Of a DNA stretch of 13,554 bases, positions 1 through 7,275 are shown one piece after another (position 1 is the stretch's first letter; every line of letters starts with the position of its first letter). The notes below the pieces were generated by a model. It was not told the DNA's origin. It was given only the letters and a program-made list of their open reading frames with translations, and made no database searches. The position numbers and the translations under genes were made by a program. Source of the DNA: Pseudomonadota bacterium (GTDB lineage Bacteria; Bdellovibrionota_C; UBA2361; OMII01); contig JAIXPR010000161.1 of assembly GCA_027486155.1 (NCBI GenBank), positions 1 through 13,554 of the forward strand, in the 5' to 3' direction.

Positions 1-651
1 GAGTTCGAAATCGCTCGCTGAGGAGCGACCGGGAATGAGCTTTCGCATCGCCTCCGTTGTTGGAGCGTCCCCATCGAGGTAGAGCGAGAGCTTCTCGACA
101 AGAGCCGCAATAGCCTCCGGTTCCTCGGCTGCGAGGGAGAGCGCGAGTTCAACCACCTCGTCCGTAGCTCCTTCAACGCCGGCTTGCTTCAACTCACGCT
201 CGGCCCATCTCCGCAGCTCAGCACCCTTGAGGGGCTCAAAGGTAAGCACGGGGCCAAGTTTTTCGACTGCTTTCTTGAAGTTCTGGCTTTGCGGAAATCC
301 ATCCCCAACGAGGAAGATGTGAACCCCCTCGACCTTCTTGTTCATGAAGGCGGTGAGCGGTTCAAGATCGACAACCTTCGCCGTGTCTATTCCTCGGATA
401 ACGACGTAACGAGTTGGTTCAAAGAGGGATGGCTCCGATATCTCGTTAAGGAGCGCTGAGATATTCTGTCGTCCCTGTTCGGTGAAGGAGTAGGTGAGGG
501 GACGGAAGTTCTTGCCGGCAAAGTGCGTCAGAAGAAATCGAAGGGCGCGCTCTCGGCGTATACGATCGGGGGCTCCGATGAACACGCACAAAGGGCACGT
601 TTTCATCGACGTGATCTCTTTCAGCAGTGCTGAGGCGCTTGAGGATTTCAT
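1..651 (-). CDS. holA: DNA polymerase III subunit delta, 5' part (runs off left edge)
   Basis: An open minus-strand frame runs from ATG 651 to base 1 with no stop: 217 codons, with the C-terminal part outside the window. The translation fits HolA, the clamp-loader subunit that opens the beta sliding clamp. Visible features are an N-terminal hydrophobic strand ending in a glycine turn (CVFIGAPD, residues 22-29), the segment LFEPTRYVVIRG (76-87) that matches the family's 'LF...R.V.V+' block, LRRW (146-149) at the start of the second domain, and VEKLSLYL (185-192), the typical 'E-K-L-x-L-Y' helix. No strong ribosome-binding site precedes ATG 651. ATG 606, in the same frame, is an alternative, but 651 gives the usual N-terminal helix before the first strand. 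Family assignment is from recognition, without a search. Confidence 0.82.
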   Translation of the reverse strand, partial: MKSSSASALLKEITSMKTCPLCVFIGAPDRIRRERALRFLLTHFAGKNFRPLTYSFTEQGRQNISALLNEISEPSLFEPTRYVVIRGIDTAKVVDLEPLTAFMNKKVEGVHIFLVGDGFPQSQNFKKAVEKLGPVLTFEPLKGAELRRWAERELKQAGVEGATDEVVELALSLAAEEPEAIAALVEKLSLYLDGDAPTTEAMRKLIPGRSSASDFEL

Positions 652-776
652 CGTCGGATACGAGAGTAGTCTGTTTGAGCAAGCATAATCCCGTTAGAGC
701 TTGGGCGCAAAGGTTTGATGGGGGATTGTGAGGGTTTCTCGGTGGTTCGAATCCGCTACCGCTGGGATGTGTACGC

Positions 777-806
777 GGGAGGGCGACCGTCCCCGGTCGC
801 CCTCCC
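777..806. repeat. perfect palindromic repeat, family 1, single copy
   Basis: A 13-bp left arm (777-789, GGGAGGGCGACCG) and a perfectly complementary right arm (794-806) flank the four-base loop TCCC. The same core occurs twice more within 110 bp (821-845 and, inverted, 891-915). The bases after this copy and after the third copy are both GGGTG, so the conserved unit extends slightly past the stem. Confidence 0.85.
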
Positions 807-820
807 GGGTGACGATGGAT

Positions 821-915
821 GGGAGGGCGACCGTCCTCGGTCGCCGCGTCGTTTCATACGGCGAAGGTTGTTGGCGATCCGAAAAATTCCGGCGACCGGG
901 GACGGTCGCCCTCCC
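821..915. repeat. 95-bp paired-hairpin (REP/BIME-like) element, family 1
   Basis: The ends are 25-bp inverted repeats (821-845 and 891-915) that differ at one position. Each contains a hairpin with stem GGCGACCG/CGGTCGCC; read in the same orientation the loops are TCCT (834-837) and TCCC (RC of 899-902). The 45-bp centre shows no gene. Two inverted hairpins about 65 bp apart is the layout of BIME-type intergenic repeats; a MITE is the alternative. No target duplication is evident. Confidence 0.75.
882..910 (-). terminator. possible terminator of pckA formed by the repeat hairpin
   Basis: On the minus strand, 38 bases past the pckA stop, the stem GGCGACCG-TCCC-CGGTCGCC (910-891) is followed by GGAA and a run of five T. 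The run lies four bases from the stem, so termination may be weak. The hairpin belongs to the repeat element and may have been co-opted. Confidence 0.4.
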
Positions 916-947
916 GGGTGCCAAAACGCATTTCCGAAGAACCGCCC

Positions 948-2534
948 CTACGCAACCGGCGAAGCCGCTCGAACCTCAGGCGATACTCCACCCTCGTACA
1001 CCTTGAAGTTGTTCACGAAGAGCTGCGCGAGCTTCTTCGCTGCCGCGTCGTATGCCGCTTTGTCCTTCCAGGTATTTCGAGGCACGAGAACCTCAGAGGG
1101 CACCTCTGGGCACGCGGTTATCACTTCGAATCCGAAGGTTTCATCCTTCTGCGTTGGAGCCTTGGCAAGCTCTCCGCTATGAATCGCGTCGATGATGTGT
1201 CGAGTAAGGCTCAGCTTCATGCGCGAGCCAACGCCGTATCCACCACCTGTCCAGCCCGTGTTCACGAGCCATACGTTCGCCTTGTGTTGCTTCATCTTCT
1301 CTGCGAGGAGCTCGGCGTATTTCGCTGGGTGCCATACAAGGAACGGTCCACCGAAGCACGGTGAGAAGGTTGCCGTTGGCTCAGTCACTCCCATCTCGGT
1401 TCCCGCGACCTTCGCGGTGTAGCCGCTGATGAAGTGGTACATCGCGTGGGCAGGGGAGAGCTTGCTCACCGGTGGTAGCACGCCGAAGGCGTCGCAGGTG
1501 AGGAAGATGAGGTCGGTTGGGTGGCCAGCGACGCAGGGAATCTTCGCGTTCTTAATGAACTCGATCGGATACGCGCCACGGGTGTTCTCTGTAATTGATT
1601 TATCGTGGAACTGCACGGTGCGCTTCTCAGCGTCAAGCACCACGTTCTCAAGCACCGCTCCGAAGCGAAGCGCCTGGAAGATATCCGGCTCGCTCTCTGG
1701 CGTGAGGTCGATCGCTTTCGCGTAGCATCCACCCTCGATATTGAAGATACCTGTGTCCGACCAGCAGTGCTCATCATCTCCGATAAGCATCCGCTTAGGA
1801 TCCGCTGAGAGGGTTGTCTTTCCGGTACCGGAGAGTCCGAAGAGCACGCTTGAGCGTCCGTTGTTCTTATCCGCTGTCGCCGAGCAGTGCATCGAGAGGA
1901 TGTCGCGCTTCGGCATGAGGTAGTTCATCACGGTGAACACGCCCTTCTTCATCTCTCCCGCATACTCGGTGCCAAGGATCACGAGCTCACCTTTCTCGAA
2001 GTTGAGGTCGATGCTGGTCTTGGAGGTCATGCCAGGGGTGTGGCGATTCGCCGGAAACTCTCCCGCGTTGAAGATGACGAAATCGGGTGTTCCAAAATTT
2101 TCGAGCTGCTCAGGGGTTGGGCGAATGAGCATCGTGTGCATGAAGAGCGCGTGGTAGGGGCGCGAGCAGATAACTCTCACAGAGATCTGTGAGGATGGAT
2201 CCCATCCGGCGAAGCCATCGAAGCAGTAGAGGGTGTCGCGGGTGTTCAGGTAATCAACAGCGCGTTCGCGGTTGATGTCAAAGATGTTCGGCTCAAGAGC
2301 GACGTTCACGTTGCCCCACCAGATATCTTTCTGGGATGGGTCTTCCCTCACGATCCGTTTGTCTTTCGGGGATCGTCCCGTTTTGGCTCCTGAGTAAGCT
2401 ACGAGCGCACCAGAATCAGCGATGCGAGTGCCCGGCTCCTTCAGAATGGCCTCTTCGTACAGTCGACAGGGAGCGAGATTCCGATGGACGGTTTTAACGG
2501 TAATGCCGTGTTGCTCAAGGGAGAATGATGCCAT
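948..2534 (-). CDS. pckA: phosphoenolpyruvate carboxykinase (ATP)
   Basis: The 528-aa protein is full length for the ATP-dependent PEP carboxykinase family (EC 4.1.1.49), which converts oxaloacetate and ATP to PEP, CO2 and ADP in gluconeogenesis, in the cytoplasm. All signature segments are present: the substrate-binding arginine in TGRSPKDK (R54), Y191 and K197 in the GTEYAGEMKKG segment, H216 in MHCSAT, the P-loop GLSGTGKTT (233-241, K239), the metal-binding IGDDEHCW block (D253/D254), and ENTRGAYP (R319). These correspond to E. coli PckA active-site residues by motif alignment. The start ATG 2534 has GGAG about 9 bases upstream. The gene ends in TAG. It is followed by the repeat-rich spacer and holA, and appears to have its own promoter and terminator, so co-transcription with holA is doubtful. 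Confidence 0.97.
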   Translation of the reverse strand: MASFSLEQHGITVKTVHRNLAPCRLYEEAILKEPGTRIADSGALVAYSGAKTGRSPKDKRIVREDPSQKDIWWGNVNVALEPNIFDINRERAVDYLNTRDTLYCFDGFAGWDPSSQISVRVICSRPYHALFMHTMLIRPTPEQLENFGTPDFVIFNAGEFPANRHTPGMTSKTSIDLNFEKGELVILGTEYAGEMKKGVFTVMNYLMPKRDILSMHCSATADKNNGRSSVLFGLSGTGKTTLSADPKRMLIGDDEHCWSDTGIFNIEGGCYAKAIDLTPESEPDIFQALRFGAVLENVVLDAEKRTVQFHDKSITENTRGAYPIEFIKNAKIPCVAGHPTDLIFLTCDAFGVLPPVSKLSPAHAMYHFISGYTAKVAGTEMGVTEPTATFSPCFGGPFLVWHPAKYAELLAEKMKQHKANVWLVNTGWTGGGYGVGSRMKLSLTRHIIDAIHSGELAKAPTQKDETFGFEVITACPEVPSEVLVPRNTWKDKAAYDAAAKKLAQLFVNNFKVYEGGVSPEVRAASPVA

Positions 2535-2575
2535 GGGACGCTCCGGGACCTTGTTTAATTTCAGCTATCTACGTG

Positions 2576-2593
2576 CGTGATCAGCTTATCACG
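2576..2593. promoter_or_regulatory. inverted repeat overlapping the pckA -10, possible operator
   Basis: CGTGAT (2576-2581) and ATCACG (2588-2593) are perfect inverted half-sites separated by six bases. They overlap the proposed -10 and the expected transcription start of pckA, a usual place for a repressor site. A role is inference. Confidence 0.35.
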
Positions 2594-2612
2594 ATCTGGC
2601 CTAAGGTATCAA
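2583..2612 (-). promoter_or_regulatory. candidate sigma-70 promoter of pckA
   Basis: On the minus strand, TTGATA (2612-2607, five of six consensus bases) is followed after 18 bases by TAAGCT (2588-2583), which is preceded by TGA and so is an extended -10. Transcription would start near 2576, about 40 bases before the pckA ATG. The -10 hexamer alone is weak. Confidence 0.4.
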
Positions 2613-2893
2613 AGGTTCAGGGGAGTTATCTGCGGGGAATTACTACGCGTGAAGGGGGGCTATGGGCCTGTGATTCCGCTGAGGTAGGAGCTCCTTGGTC
2701 CCTCTCAGAACATTGGTGATCCTGATCTAACTCATGGCGCGTCATGTTCTCGGGAGAGATTCCCCGCGATAAGGGCGTTTCACCCGTCTCCTCCCACTCT
2801 ATTTCCGATTTTGGATCGGAAGTCTTTTCAGTCCGGACGTTTGCCGTTGCTACGGCATGATAGCCCCTGACATGTCCCCGGGAGAATTACTGT

Positions 2894-3469
2894 ATGCATC
2901 AAAACAGCCTCACGTTCCACTTTGAAGGAGCATCTCGAATTGAGCTCGTGAAAACCGAGGTTCTCATCGCTGGCACCCCGCGCACCTTAACGTGCATTCG
3001 CGGAAAGACCTCCGGCGCATATATCTCGTGTGGGAGTTTTCAATGGACCTCGGGAGTTCGCGGCGTCTGTGCGGTATTCCTTCGCTTTATGATCTCAGAG
3101 ATGAGTGATCTCGTTGATTGCTGTTTAGTCGGTCGTAAGGGGAGTCTCGCCGCTTCGCTCGACTACGCGTTGAGTAAGGGGCCAGCGTGGCTCGGTGAGA
3201 TGTTCGGGAATGGCGTGAGGGGGCAGCAGGCCGTGCGGCGGATCTTGAAGGTCTCTAACCCAAATAGAAAGAGGCCTGGGCCGGTAGCGATATCCGTCAA
3301 TAAAAATACGGTATCGTGGGATCAGGTTCGGATCTACTGGGATGAGCGGCTTATCACCGACGTCGCGCAGCTCCACGCTATGCTTATCGGTATTGAGGAG
3401 CAGGGTGGTGATGAGTCGGGCCGAGACGGTGGGCGAGAGGCCGTGCTATCCCAGACCGCGGTTGTCTAA
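2894..3469 (+). CDS. hypothetical protein (191 aa)
   Basis: I do not recognise this protein. ATG 2894 is preceded by GGAG (2881-2884) with a 9-base gap, which supports real translation, and the frame ends in TAA. The product is basic in the middle (segment NRKRPGP near residue 125) and has no signal peptide or clear membrane helix. It has four cysteines, C34, C46, C59 and an adjacent CC pair near 76-77 counted as one site, without a recognisable metal-binding spacing. The C-terminal 25 residues are charged and probably disordered. It is followed 132 bases later by corA on the same strand and could be co-transcribed, but nothing links their functions. Confidence 0.6.
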   Translation: MHQNSLTFHFEGASRIELVKTEVLIAGTPRTLTCIRGKTSGAYISCGSFQWTSGVRGVCAVFLRFMISEMSDLVDCCLVGRKGSLAASLDYALSKGPAWLGEMFGNGVRGQQAVRRILKVSNPNRKRPGPVAISVNKNTVSWDQVRIYWDERLITDVAQLHAMLIGIEEQGGDESGRDGGREAVLSQTAVV

Positions 3470-3601
3470 AGGCCTGAGAGTCGCGCTTCGCCGCGGCTGA
3501 AATGTCCGCGACCTCACTGCGAAATTTTTCCGTATTCCACCGTCTAGCGGTGTGGCATTCTCATCGCGTCTCCGAAGTAGATGCTGTGAGGGTGACCCTG
3601 T

Positions 3602-4666
3602 ATGACTGCCGTTTCTAAACGCCGAAAGAAGCCCGCGGGAGCCTCGCCAGGTAGCGTCGTGTACGTTGGCGCTGAGAAAACGACCCCCGTAACGGTGTCC
3701 TGTATTCAGTACTCCGCTGACCGATACGAGGCTCCGCGCATCGTTTCTCCCAAGGAGTGTCGTCCCGTGCCATCACCTTCGGGTGTGGCCTGGTATACGA
3801 TTGATGGCGTTCATGATGTTGAGATCTTAAAAACCATAGGAGAGAACTTCGGCTTGCACCCTCTCGTCGTAGAGGATATCAGCAACACCACGCAGCGCCC
3901 AAAACTGGAGGGTTTTGACGGATACTACTTCTTGGCTACCAAGATGATTACGTATGACCCGCGCTCGTCGAAGCTCAAATCCGAGCACGTTAGTGTGGTT
4001 TTTGGGCAGGGATTCGTGTTGTTGTTTCTCCAAGATCCTGGTGATCTTTTCGCGCCTATCCGAAACCGTCTTGAGGCCGGTAAAGGAAAGATTCGCGAAA
4101 GTGGCTCAGATTACCTTACCTACGCGCTCGTCGACGCTATCGTCGATTATTATTTTCACGTTCTCGAGGATATCGGTGACCGGATCGAGCAGCTTGAGGA
4201 TGAGGTGGTCAGTCAGCCAACAGCCCGCACGCTGCGAACTATCCATCATGTGAAGCGGGAACTTATCTCTCTGCGAAGATCGATCTGGCCGATGCGGGAG
4301 GTTGTCAACGCGATGATTCGAGATGAGTCACCCCTCATCTCAAAGGGTGTGAAGATATTCCTTCGCGACCTGTACGATCACACCGTCCATGTTATCGACT
4401 CAGTGGAGACGATGCGGGATCTCATTACCGGCACCTTAGACATCTATCTCTCCAGTGTGAGTAATCGTCTTAACGAGGTGATGAAGGTGCTTACGGTGAT
4501 GTCGAGTATCTTCATACCGCTCACGTTTATCGTGGGGGTCTACGGCATGAACTTTCAGTATATGCCGGAGCTTACGTGGCGATGGGGATATCCCGCGGTG
4601 TGGCTGTTCATGATAGCGTTGTCGTTCGTGCTCTTAGCGCTCTTTAAGCGGAAAAAGTGGATGTGA
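3602..4666 (+). CDS. corA: CorA-type magnesium/cobalt transporter
   Basis: The 354-aa product is a CorA-family divalent cation channel of the inner membrane, which assembles as a pentamer and imports Mg2+ (also Co2+ or Ni2+). The defining pore motif YGMN is at residues 314-317, at the end of the first membrane helix (about 296-314). The second helix (about 330-347) leads into the short basic cytoplasmic tail KRKKWM, the usual end of the family. Residues 60-290 form the large cytoplasmic domain, including the long charged helix with DRIEQLEDEV around 193-202. In-frame TGA at 3593 limits the start; GAGGG (3588-3592) sits 9 bases before ATG 3602. It ends in TGA, which confirms TGA as a normal stop here. 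The aminotransferase gene follows on the same strand. Confidence 0.95.
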   Translation: MTAVSKRRKKPAGASPGSVVYVGAEKTTPVTVSCIQYSADRYEAPRIVSPKECRPVPSPSGVAWYTIDGVHDVEILKTIGENFGLHPLVVEDISNTTQRPKLEGFDGYYFLATKMITYDPRSSKLKSEHVSVVFGQGFVLLFLQDPGDLFAPIRNRLEAGKGKIRESGSDYLTYALVDAIVDYYFHVLEDIGDRIEQLEDEVVSQPTARTLRTIHHVKRELISLRRSIWPMREVVNAMIRDESPLISKGVKIFLRDLYDHTVHVIDSVETMRDLITGTLDIYLSSVSNRLNEVMKVLTVMSSIFIPLTFIVGVYGMNFQYMPELTWRWGYPAVWLFMIALSFVLLALFKRKKWM

Positions 4667-4747
4667 CACTACGCTAAGGGTTTCCAAATCGGTGGGCGGT
4701 ACACTATGGTGGTAGGATACCTTGAGTATACTCTGTCGCGTTCATCT

Positions 4748-5965
4748 ATGTCGCTTCCTCCTCTCTCTCATCGCGCTCAAAAAACCCCCGCTTCGCCGAT
4801 TCGTCGCCTCGCTGGCTTGGCGCAACAAGCGGAGGAGAGGGGAGCGAAGGTGTATCGCCTCAACATAGGCCAACCCGATATCCACTCGCCCGCTGAATTC
4901 CTTGAGGGACTCGCTCACTACAGTGAAAAAGTTGTGGCGTATGAGACCTCTCAGGGGCATAAGGCCCTGATAGATGCGTGGAGTGAATCCCTCAATAAAG
5001 ATTACGGCATCGATGTAGGTGAGCCTCAGATGCTGATCACCATGGGGGCGAGCGAGGCGCTTATCTTTACCTTCATGGTGTGTTGCGACCCGGGGGATGA
5101 GATTCTTATCTTCGATCCGACCTACGCCAACTACATCGGCTTCTCGGCGATATCAGGTGTGCGGCTCGTGCCCCTTCCGTGTTCTATTGAGGAGAAGTTC
5201 GCGATTCCGACGCGCGCGGAGATAGAGCGTTTTATCTCCCCTTACACTCGGGCGATCCTCCTCTGTAATCCAAACAACCCCACCGGCACGGTGGCCACCG
5301 ATGAAGAGTTGCGGGCGTTGCTCGAGGTGTGTCGAGAAAAGGACCTTTACCTCATCGTTGACGAAACCTACCGAGAGTTTGTGTACGATGGATGAGAGTC
5401 TCGGTGTATATTTCAGCTCGCGCCCAAGGATCCTCGCGTCGTGGTTGTCGACAGTTTGTCGAAACGGTTTAGCCTGTGTGGGGCGAGAATCGGATGCATG
5501 ATTACGTGGAACGAGGATGTGCGCAGAGCCGCGTTTCACATCGCGCAAGCCCGACTCGCGGCGCCAACGATTGAGCAGCATGCGGCGGCTCATATGATCC
5601 GAAGCGTCTCCTCTGATTATGTGGCGAAGGCTCACGCTGAGTATCTGTCTCGAAGGACCGCGGCCGTGGACGCGTTGTCGAAGATTCCAGGGGTTGTTGC
5701 GCATGCTCCGGAGGGAGGTTTCTATCTACTGGCGAAGCTTCCAGTCTCTGACGCTGAGGACTTCGCGCAATTCATGCTCACTGATTTCTCGCACGAGGGC
5801 GCAACCACGTTTGTAGCGCCGGCAGCGGGTTTTTACATGCATCGAGAGGCGGGACAGAGTACGATAAGAATTGCGTTCGTCCTCAAGGAGTCGGATACTC
5901 GCCAGGCGATACGAGTCCTGGCGGAAGGTCTTATAGCCTATGCCCAACGTGGTGGTGGCAGGTAA
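4748..5965 (+). pseudogene. PLP-dependent class I aminotransferase (aspartate aminotransferase-like), interrupted by in-frame TGA
   Basis: Two halves in the same frame (to 5395, and from 5396) together match a full-length fold-type I aminotransferase of about 405 residues. The first half carries the substrate-end motif LNIGQPDI, the SEALIFTF segment, the PNNPTG motif and DETYREF. The second carries the PLP-lysine motif SLSKRFSLCGARIG (K239, codon 5462-5464) and the C-terminal domain ending after IRIAFVL. Codon 216 is TGA (5393-5395), just after DETYREFVYDG. There is no frameshift: translation resumes in frame at once. The truncated product would lack the catalytic lysine. GTG 5441, with AGGA nearby, could allow internal initiation but gives a C-terminal fragment only. 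ATG 4748 fits family N-termini; ATG 4706 is an in-frame alternative. The mlaA gene starts 15 bases downstream, so the two are probably co-transcribed. Whether it is dead, recoded or a sequencing artefact is open. Confidence 0.85.
5393..5395 (+). other. in-frame TGA inside the aminotransferase gene
   Basis: This TGA splits an otherwise continuous aminotransferase frame. In related enzymes the residue after the YDG motif varies (often charged), so a CGA (Arg) to TGA transition or a GGA to TGA change explains it with one base. Selenocysteine is unlikely because homologues have no conserved cysteine here. Confidence 0.8.
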
Positions 5966-5980
5966 CGCGGAGCTTCTCTC

Positions 5981-6778
5981 ATGAAAAAAACGTTCCTATC
6001 TCTTCTTAGTCTCGCCATGTTGCAGCTTCCCATGGGGGTGACACAGGCTGTCGCTGAACCGGAGGAGCCGTACGATCCGTGGGAGCCTATGAACCGTGGG
6101 ATCTTCGATTTTAATGACTATCTAGATATACATATCCTTGAACCGGTAGCTCGATTTTACAAAGAGAACGCTCCGGAGCCGGTGTATACCGGCGTTGGAA
6201 ATTTCTTCTCCAACCTCGAATATCCAAACTTTCTCGTCAGCGATATCGTCCAGGGAAAATTCACGCAGGCGTGGAACCACACCGCGCGGTTCTTCATTAA
6301 CACAACGGTGGGCGTGCTCGGATTCATGGATTTCGCGACCGAGTGGGGATACCCGTTCCATGATGAGGATTTCGGAATCGCGCTGGCCTATCACGGCGTT
6401 CCCGCTGGACCGTATCTTGTAGTTCCGCTCTTTGGTCCGATGAACGTGCGCGATGGAATTGGTGAGATCGTTGATGGATTCATCAACCCGATCGGATGGG
6501 TGGGGTATTCATCGCTTGATGATGGAACCAAGATTGCTATCGCGCTCGGCGCGCTCAGCGTCCGAACGGTACAAACTCGCGCCGGCCTACTACAGGCTAT
6601 CGAGACGGCGAAGGAGAGCTCCGTCGATTACTACCTGTCCGTTCAGGGCGCGTACTACCAATACCGTCACGGTATGTTGACCGACGGTAAGGACGACGAT
6701 GAGGATGATCAATTCGAGCAACCGCCACTGCCGCAGGGTACCTTCAAGGGGCTTGAGGCTAACGGGTGGAGTGACTAG
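5981..6778 (+). CDS. mlaA: MlaA/VacJ-family outer-membrane lipid asymmetry protein
   Basis: The 265-aa protein belongs to the MlaA (VacJ) family, which removes phospholipids from the outer leaflet of the outer membrane and passes them to MlaC in the periplasm. The hallmark YDPWEPMNRGIFDFN (31-45) opens the mature part. It is followed by the family blocks around EYPNFLVSD (80-88), ARFFINTTVG (102-111), DEDFGIALAYHG (128-139) and LVVPLFGP (146-153). An N-terminal signal peptide (MKKTFLSL..., cleavage likely after AVA at 23-25) lacks any cysteine, so the usual lipobox is missing and the protein would be exported without a lipid anchor. The C-terminus is very acidic (DGKDDDEDD, about 236-244). 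GGAG lies 8 bases before ATG 5981. It sits between the broken aminotransferase and the OsmC gene in a tight plus-strand cluster; other mla genes are not in the window. Confidence 0.93.
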   Translation: MKKTFLSLLSLAMLQLPMGVTQAVAEPEEPYDPWEPMNRGIFDFNDYLDIHILEPVARFYKENAPEPVYTGVGNFFSNLEYPNFLVSDIVQGKFTQAWNHTARFFINTTVGVLGFMDFATEWGYPFHDEDFGIALAYHGVPAGPYLVVPLFGPMNVRDGIGEIVDGFINPIGWVGYSSLDDGTKIAIALGALSVRTVQTRAGLLQAIETAKESSVDYYLSVQGAYYQYRHGMLTDGKDDDEDDQFEQPPLPQGTFKGLEANGWSD

Positions 6779-6787
6779 GAGTTCCGT

Positions 6788-7201
6788 ATGTCGGTTGAGA
6801 TTACAGGTACGTATATCGGGGCCAAGAAGGTTCAACTCGTTCACGGCCCGTCAGGTGAGGTGCTTATTACCGAGGCGCCCAAGGATAATGGAGGGGAGGG
6901 GAAGAGTTTCTCTCCGACAGATCTTGTTGCGGCCGCCTTCGGTTCCTGTGTGATGACGACGATCGCCATCGTGGCCGAGCGTTCGTCGTTGAGCGTTGAG
7001 GGCATGCATATGCGAGTTGAGAAGCACATGCAGAGTGAGCCGCGAAGAATTGGCAATATTCCTCTGGAGGTTCATCTTCCAGAGTCCCTTACGGAACAGG
7101 ACCGCCGCAAGCTTGAGCGCGCCGGCCTCGCGTGCCCTGTTCACAAATCCCTCCATCCGGAGGTGAAGGCCGAGATTACGTTTGTGTATGATGTGAGGTA
7201 G
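6788..7201 (+). CDS. OsmC family protein
   Basis: A 137-aa protein of the OsmC/Ohr superfamily, small cytoplasmic dimers that often reduce organic hydroperoxides through two cysteines. The family core FSPTDLVAAAFGSCVMT (41-57) contains C54, and ACPVHKSL (115-122) contains C116; both expected redox cysteines are present. The PSGEVLITEAP...GGEG segment (21-38) is typical of the YhfA-like branch, whose substrates are less certain than those of Ohr. The ribosome-binding site GGAG overlaps the mlaA stop codon and lies 7-8 bases before ATG 6788, so translation is probably coupled to mlaA. It ends in TAG, just before a hairpin and the convergent Rid gene. Confidence 0.92.
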   Translation: MSVEITGTYIGAKKVQLVHGPSGEVLITEAPKDNGGEGKSFSPTDLVAAAFGSCVMTTIAIVAERSSLSVEGMHMRVEKHMQSEPRRIGNIPLEVHLPESLTEQDRRKLERAGLACPVHKSLHPEVKAEITFVYDVR

Positions 7202-7211
7202 CGACGGGCTC

Positions 7212-7243
7212 ACCCAGAGGGCCCGTATCCTTACGGGCCGGGT
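7212..7243. terminator. hairpin between convergent OsmC and Rid genes
   Basis: A perfect 8-bp stem GGCCCGTA (7220-7227) / TACGGGCC (7232-7239) encloses the loop TCCT. Outer bases ACCC (7212-7215) and GGGT (7240-7243) can extend it across a four-base bulge. No T-run follows directly on either strand, so termination is plausible from position but not proven. Its geometry and loop match the REP-like hairpins at 826-845 and 12093-12296. Confidence 0.5.
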
Positions 7244-7275
7244 ATGCTAAACAGCTCGTTTCTCCACGTGTCCTT

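Larger units (their letters stand above)
652..947. other. intergenic region between pckA and holA with hairpin repeats
   Basis: About 296 bases separate the pckA stop from the holA start; both genes are on the minus strand. The right part is filled by a palindromic repeat (777-806) and a paired-hairpin element (821-915). The rest (652-776) shows no gene or clear promoter. Positions 745-755 resemble a tRNA T-loop, but no acceptor stem or other arm matches. Short frames crossing this region are translations of the repeat. Confidence 0.7.
2535..2893. other. divergent intergenic region pckA / 2894 gene
   Basis: This 359-bp stretch separates pckA (minus) from the plus-strand gene at 2894. Besides the proposed pckA promoter and inverted repeat it holds a 10-bp palindrome, AGGAGCTCCT (2686-2695). 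I see no convincing promoter hexamer pair for the plus-strand gene, no RNA gene and no credible coding frame. Confidence 0.6.

Noticed and set aside
184..459. Plus-strand frame of 91 codons
   Set aside because: It lies antisense to holA, which is clearly coding.
741..765. tRNA-like T-arm (GGTTCGAATCC)
   Set aside because: Flanking bases do not form an acceptor stem, and no D-arm or anticodon arm fits at the right distance upstream on either strand.
715..1364. Overlapping plus-strand frames across the repeats and the pckA 3' end
   Set aside because: They are translations of palindromic repeats and antisense pckA.
3602..5965. Continuous corA-aminotransferase frame interrupted only by two TGA codons, suggesting TGA recoding
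   Set aside because: CorA ends at the TGA with the family's usual KRKKW-M tail, and the 39 bases between genes being open in that frame is easily chance. Tryptophan uses TGG throughout.
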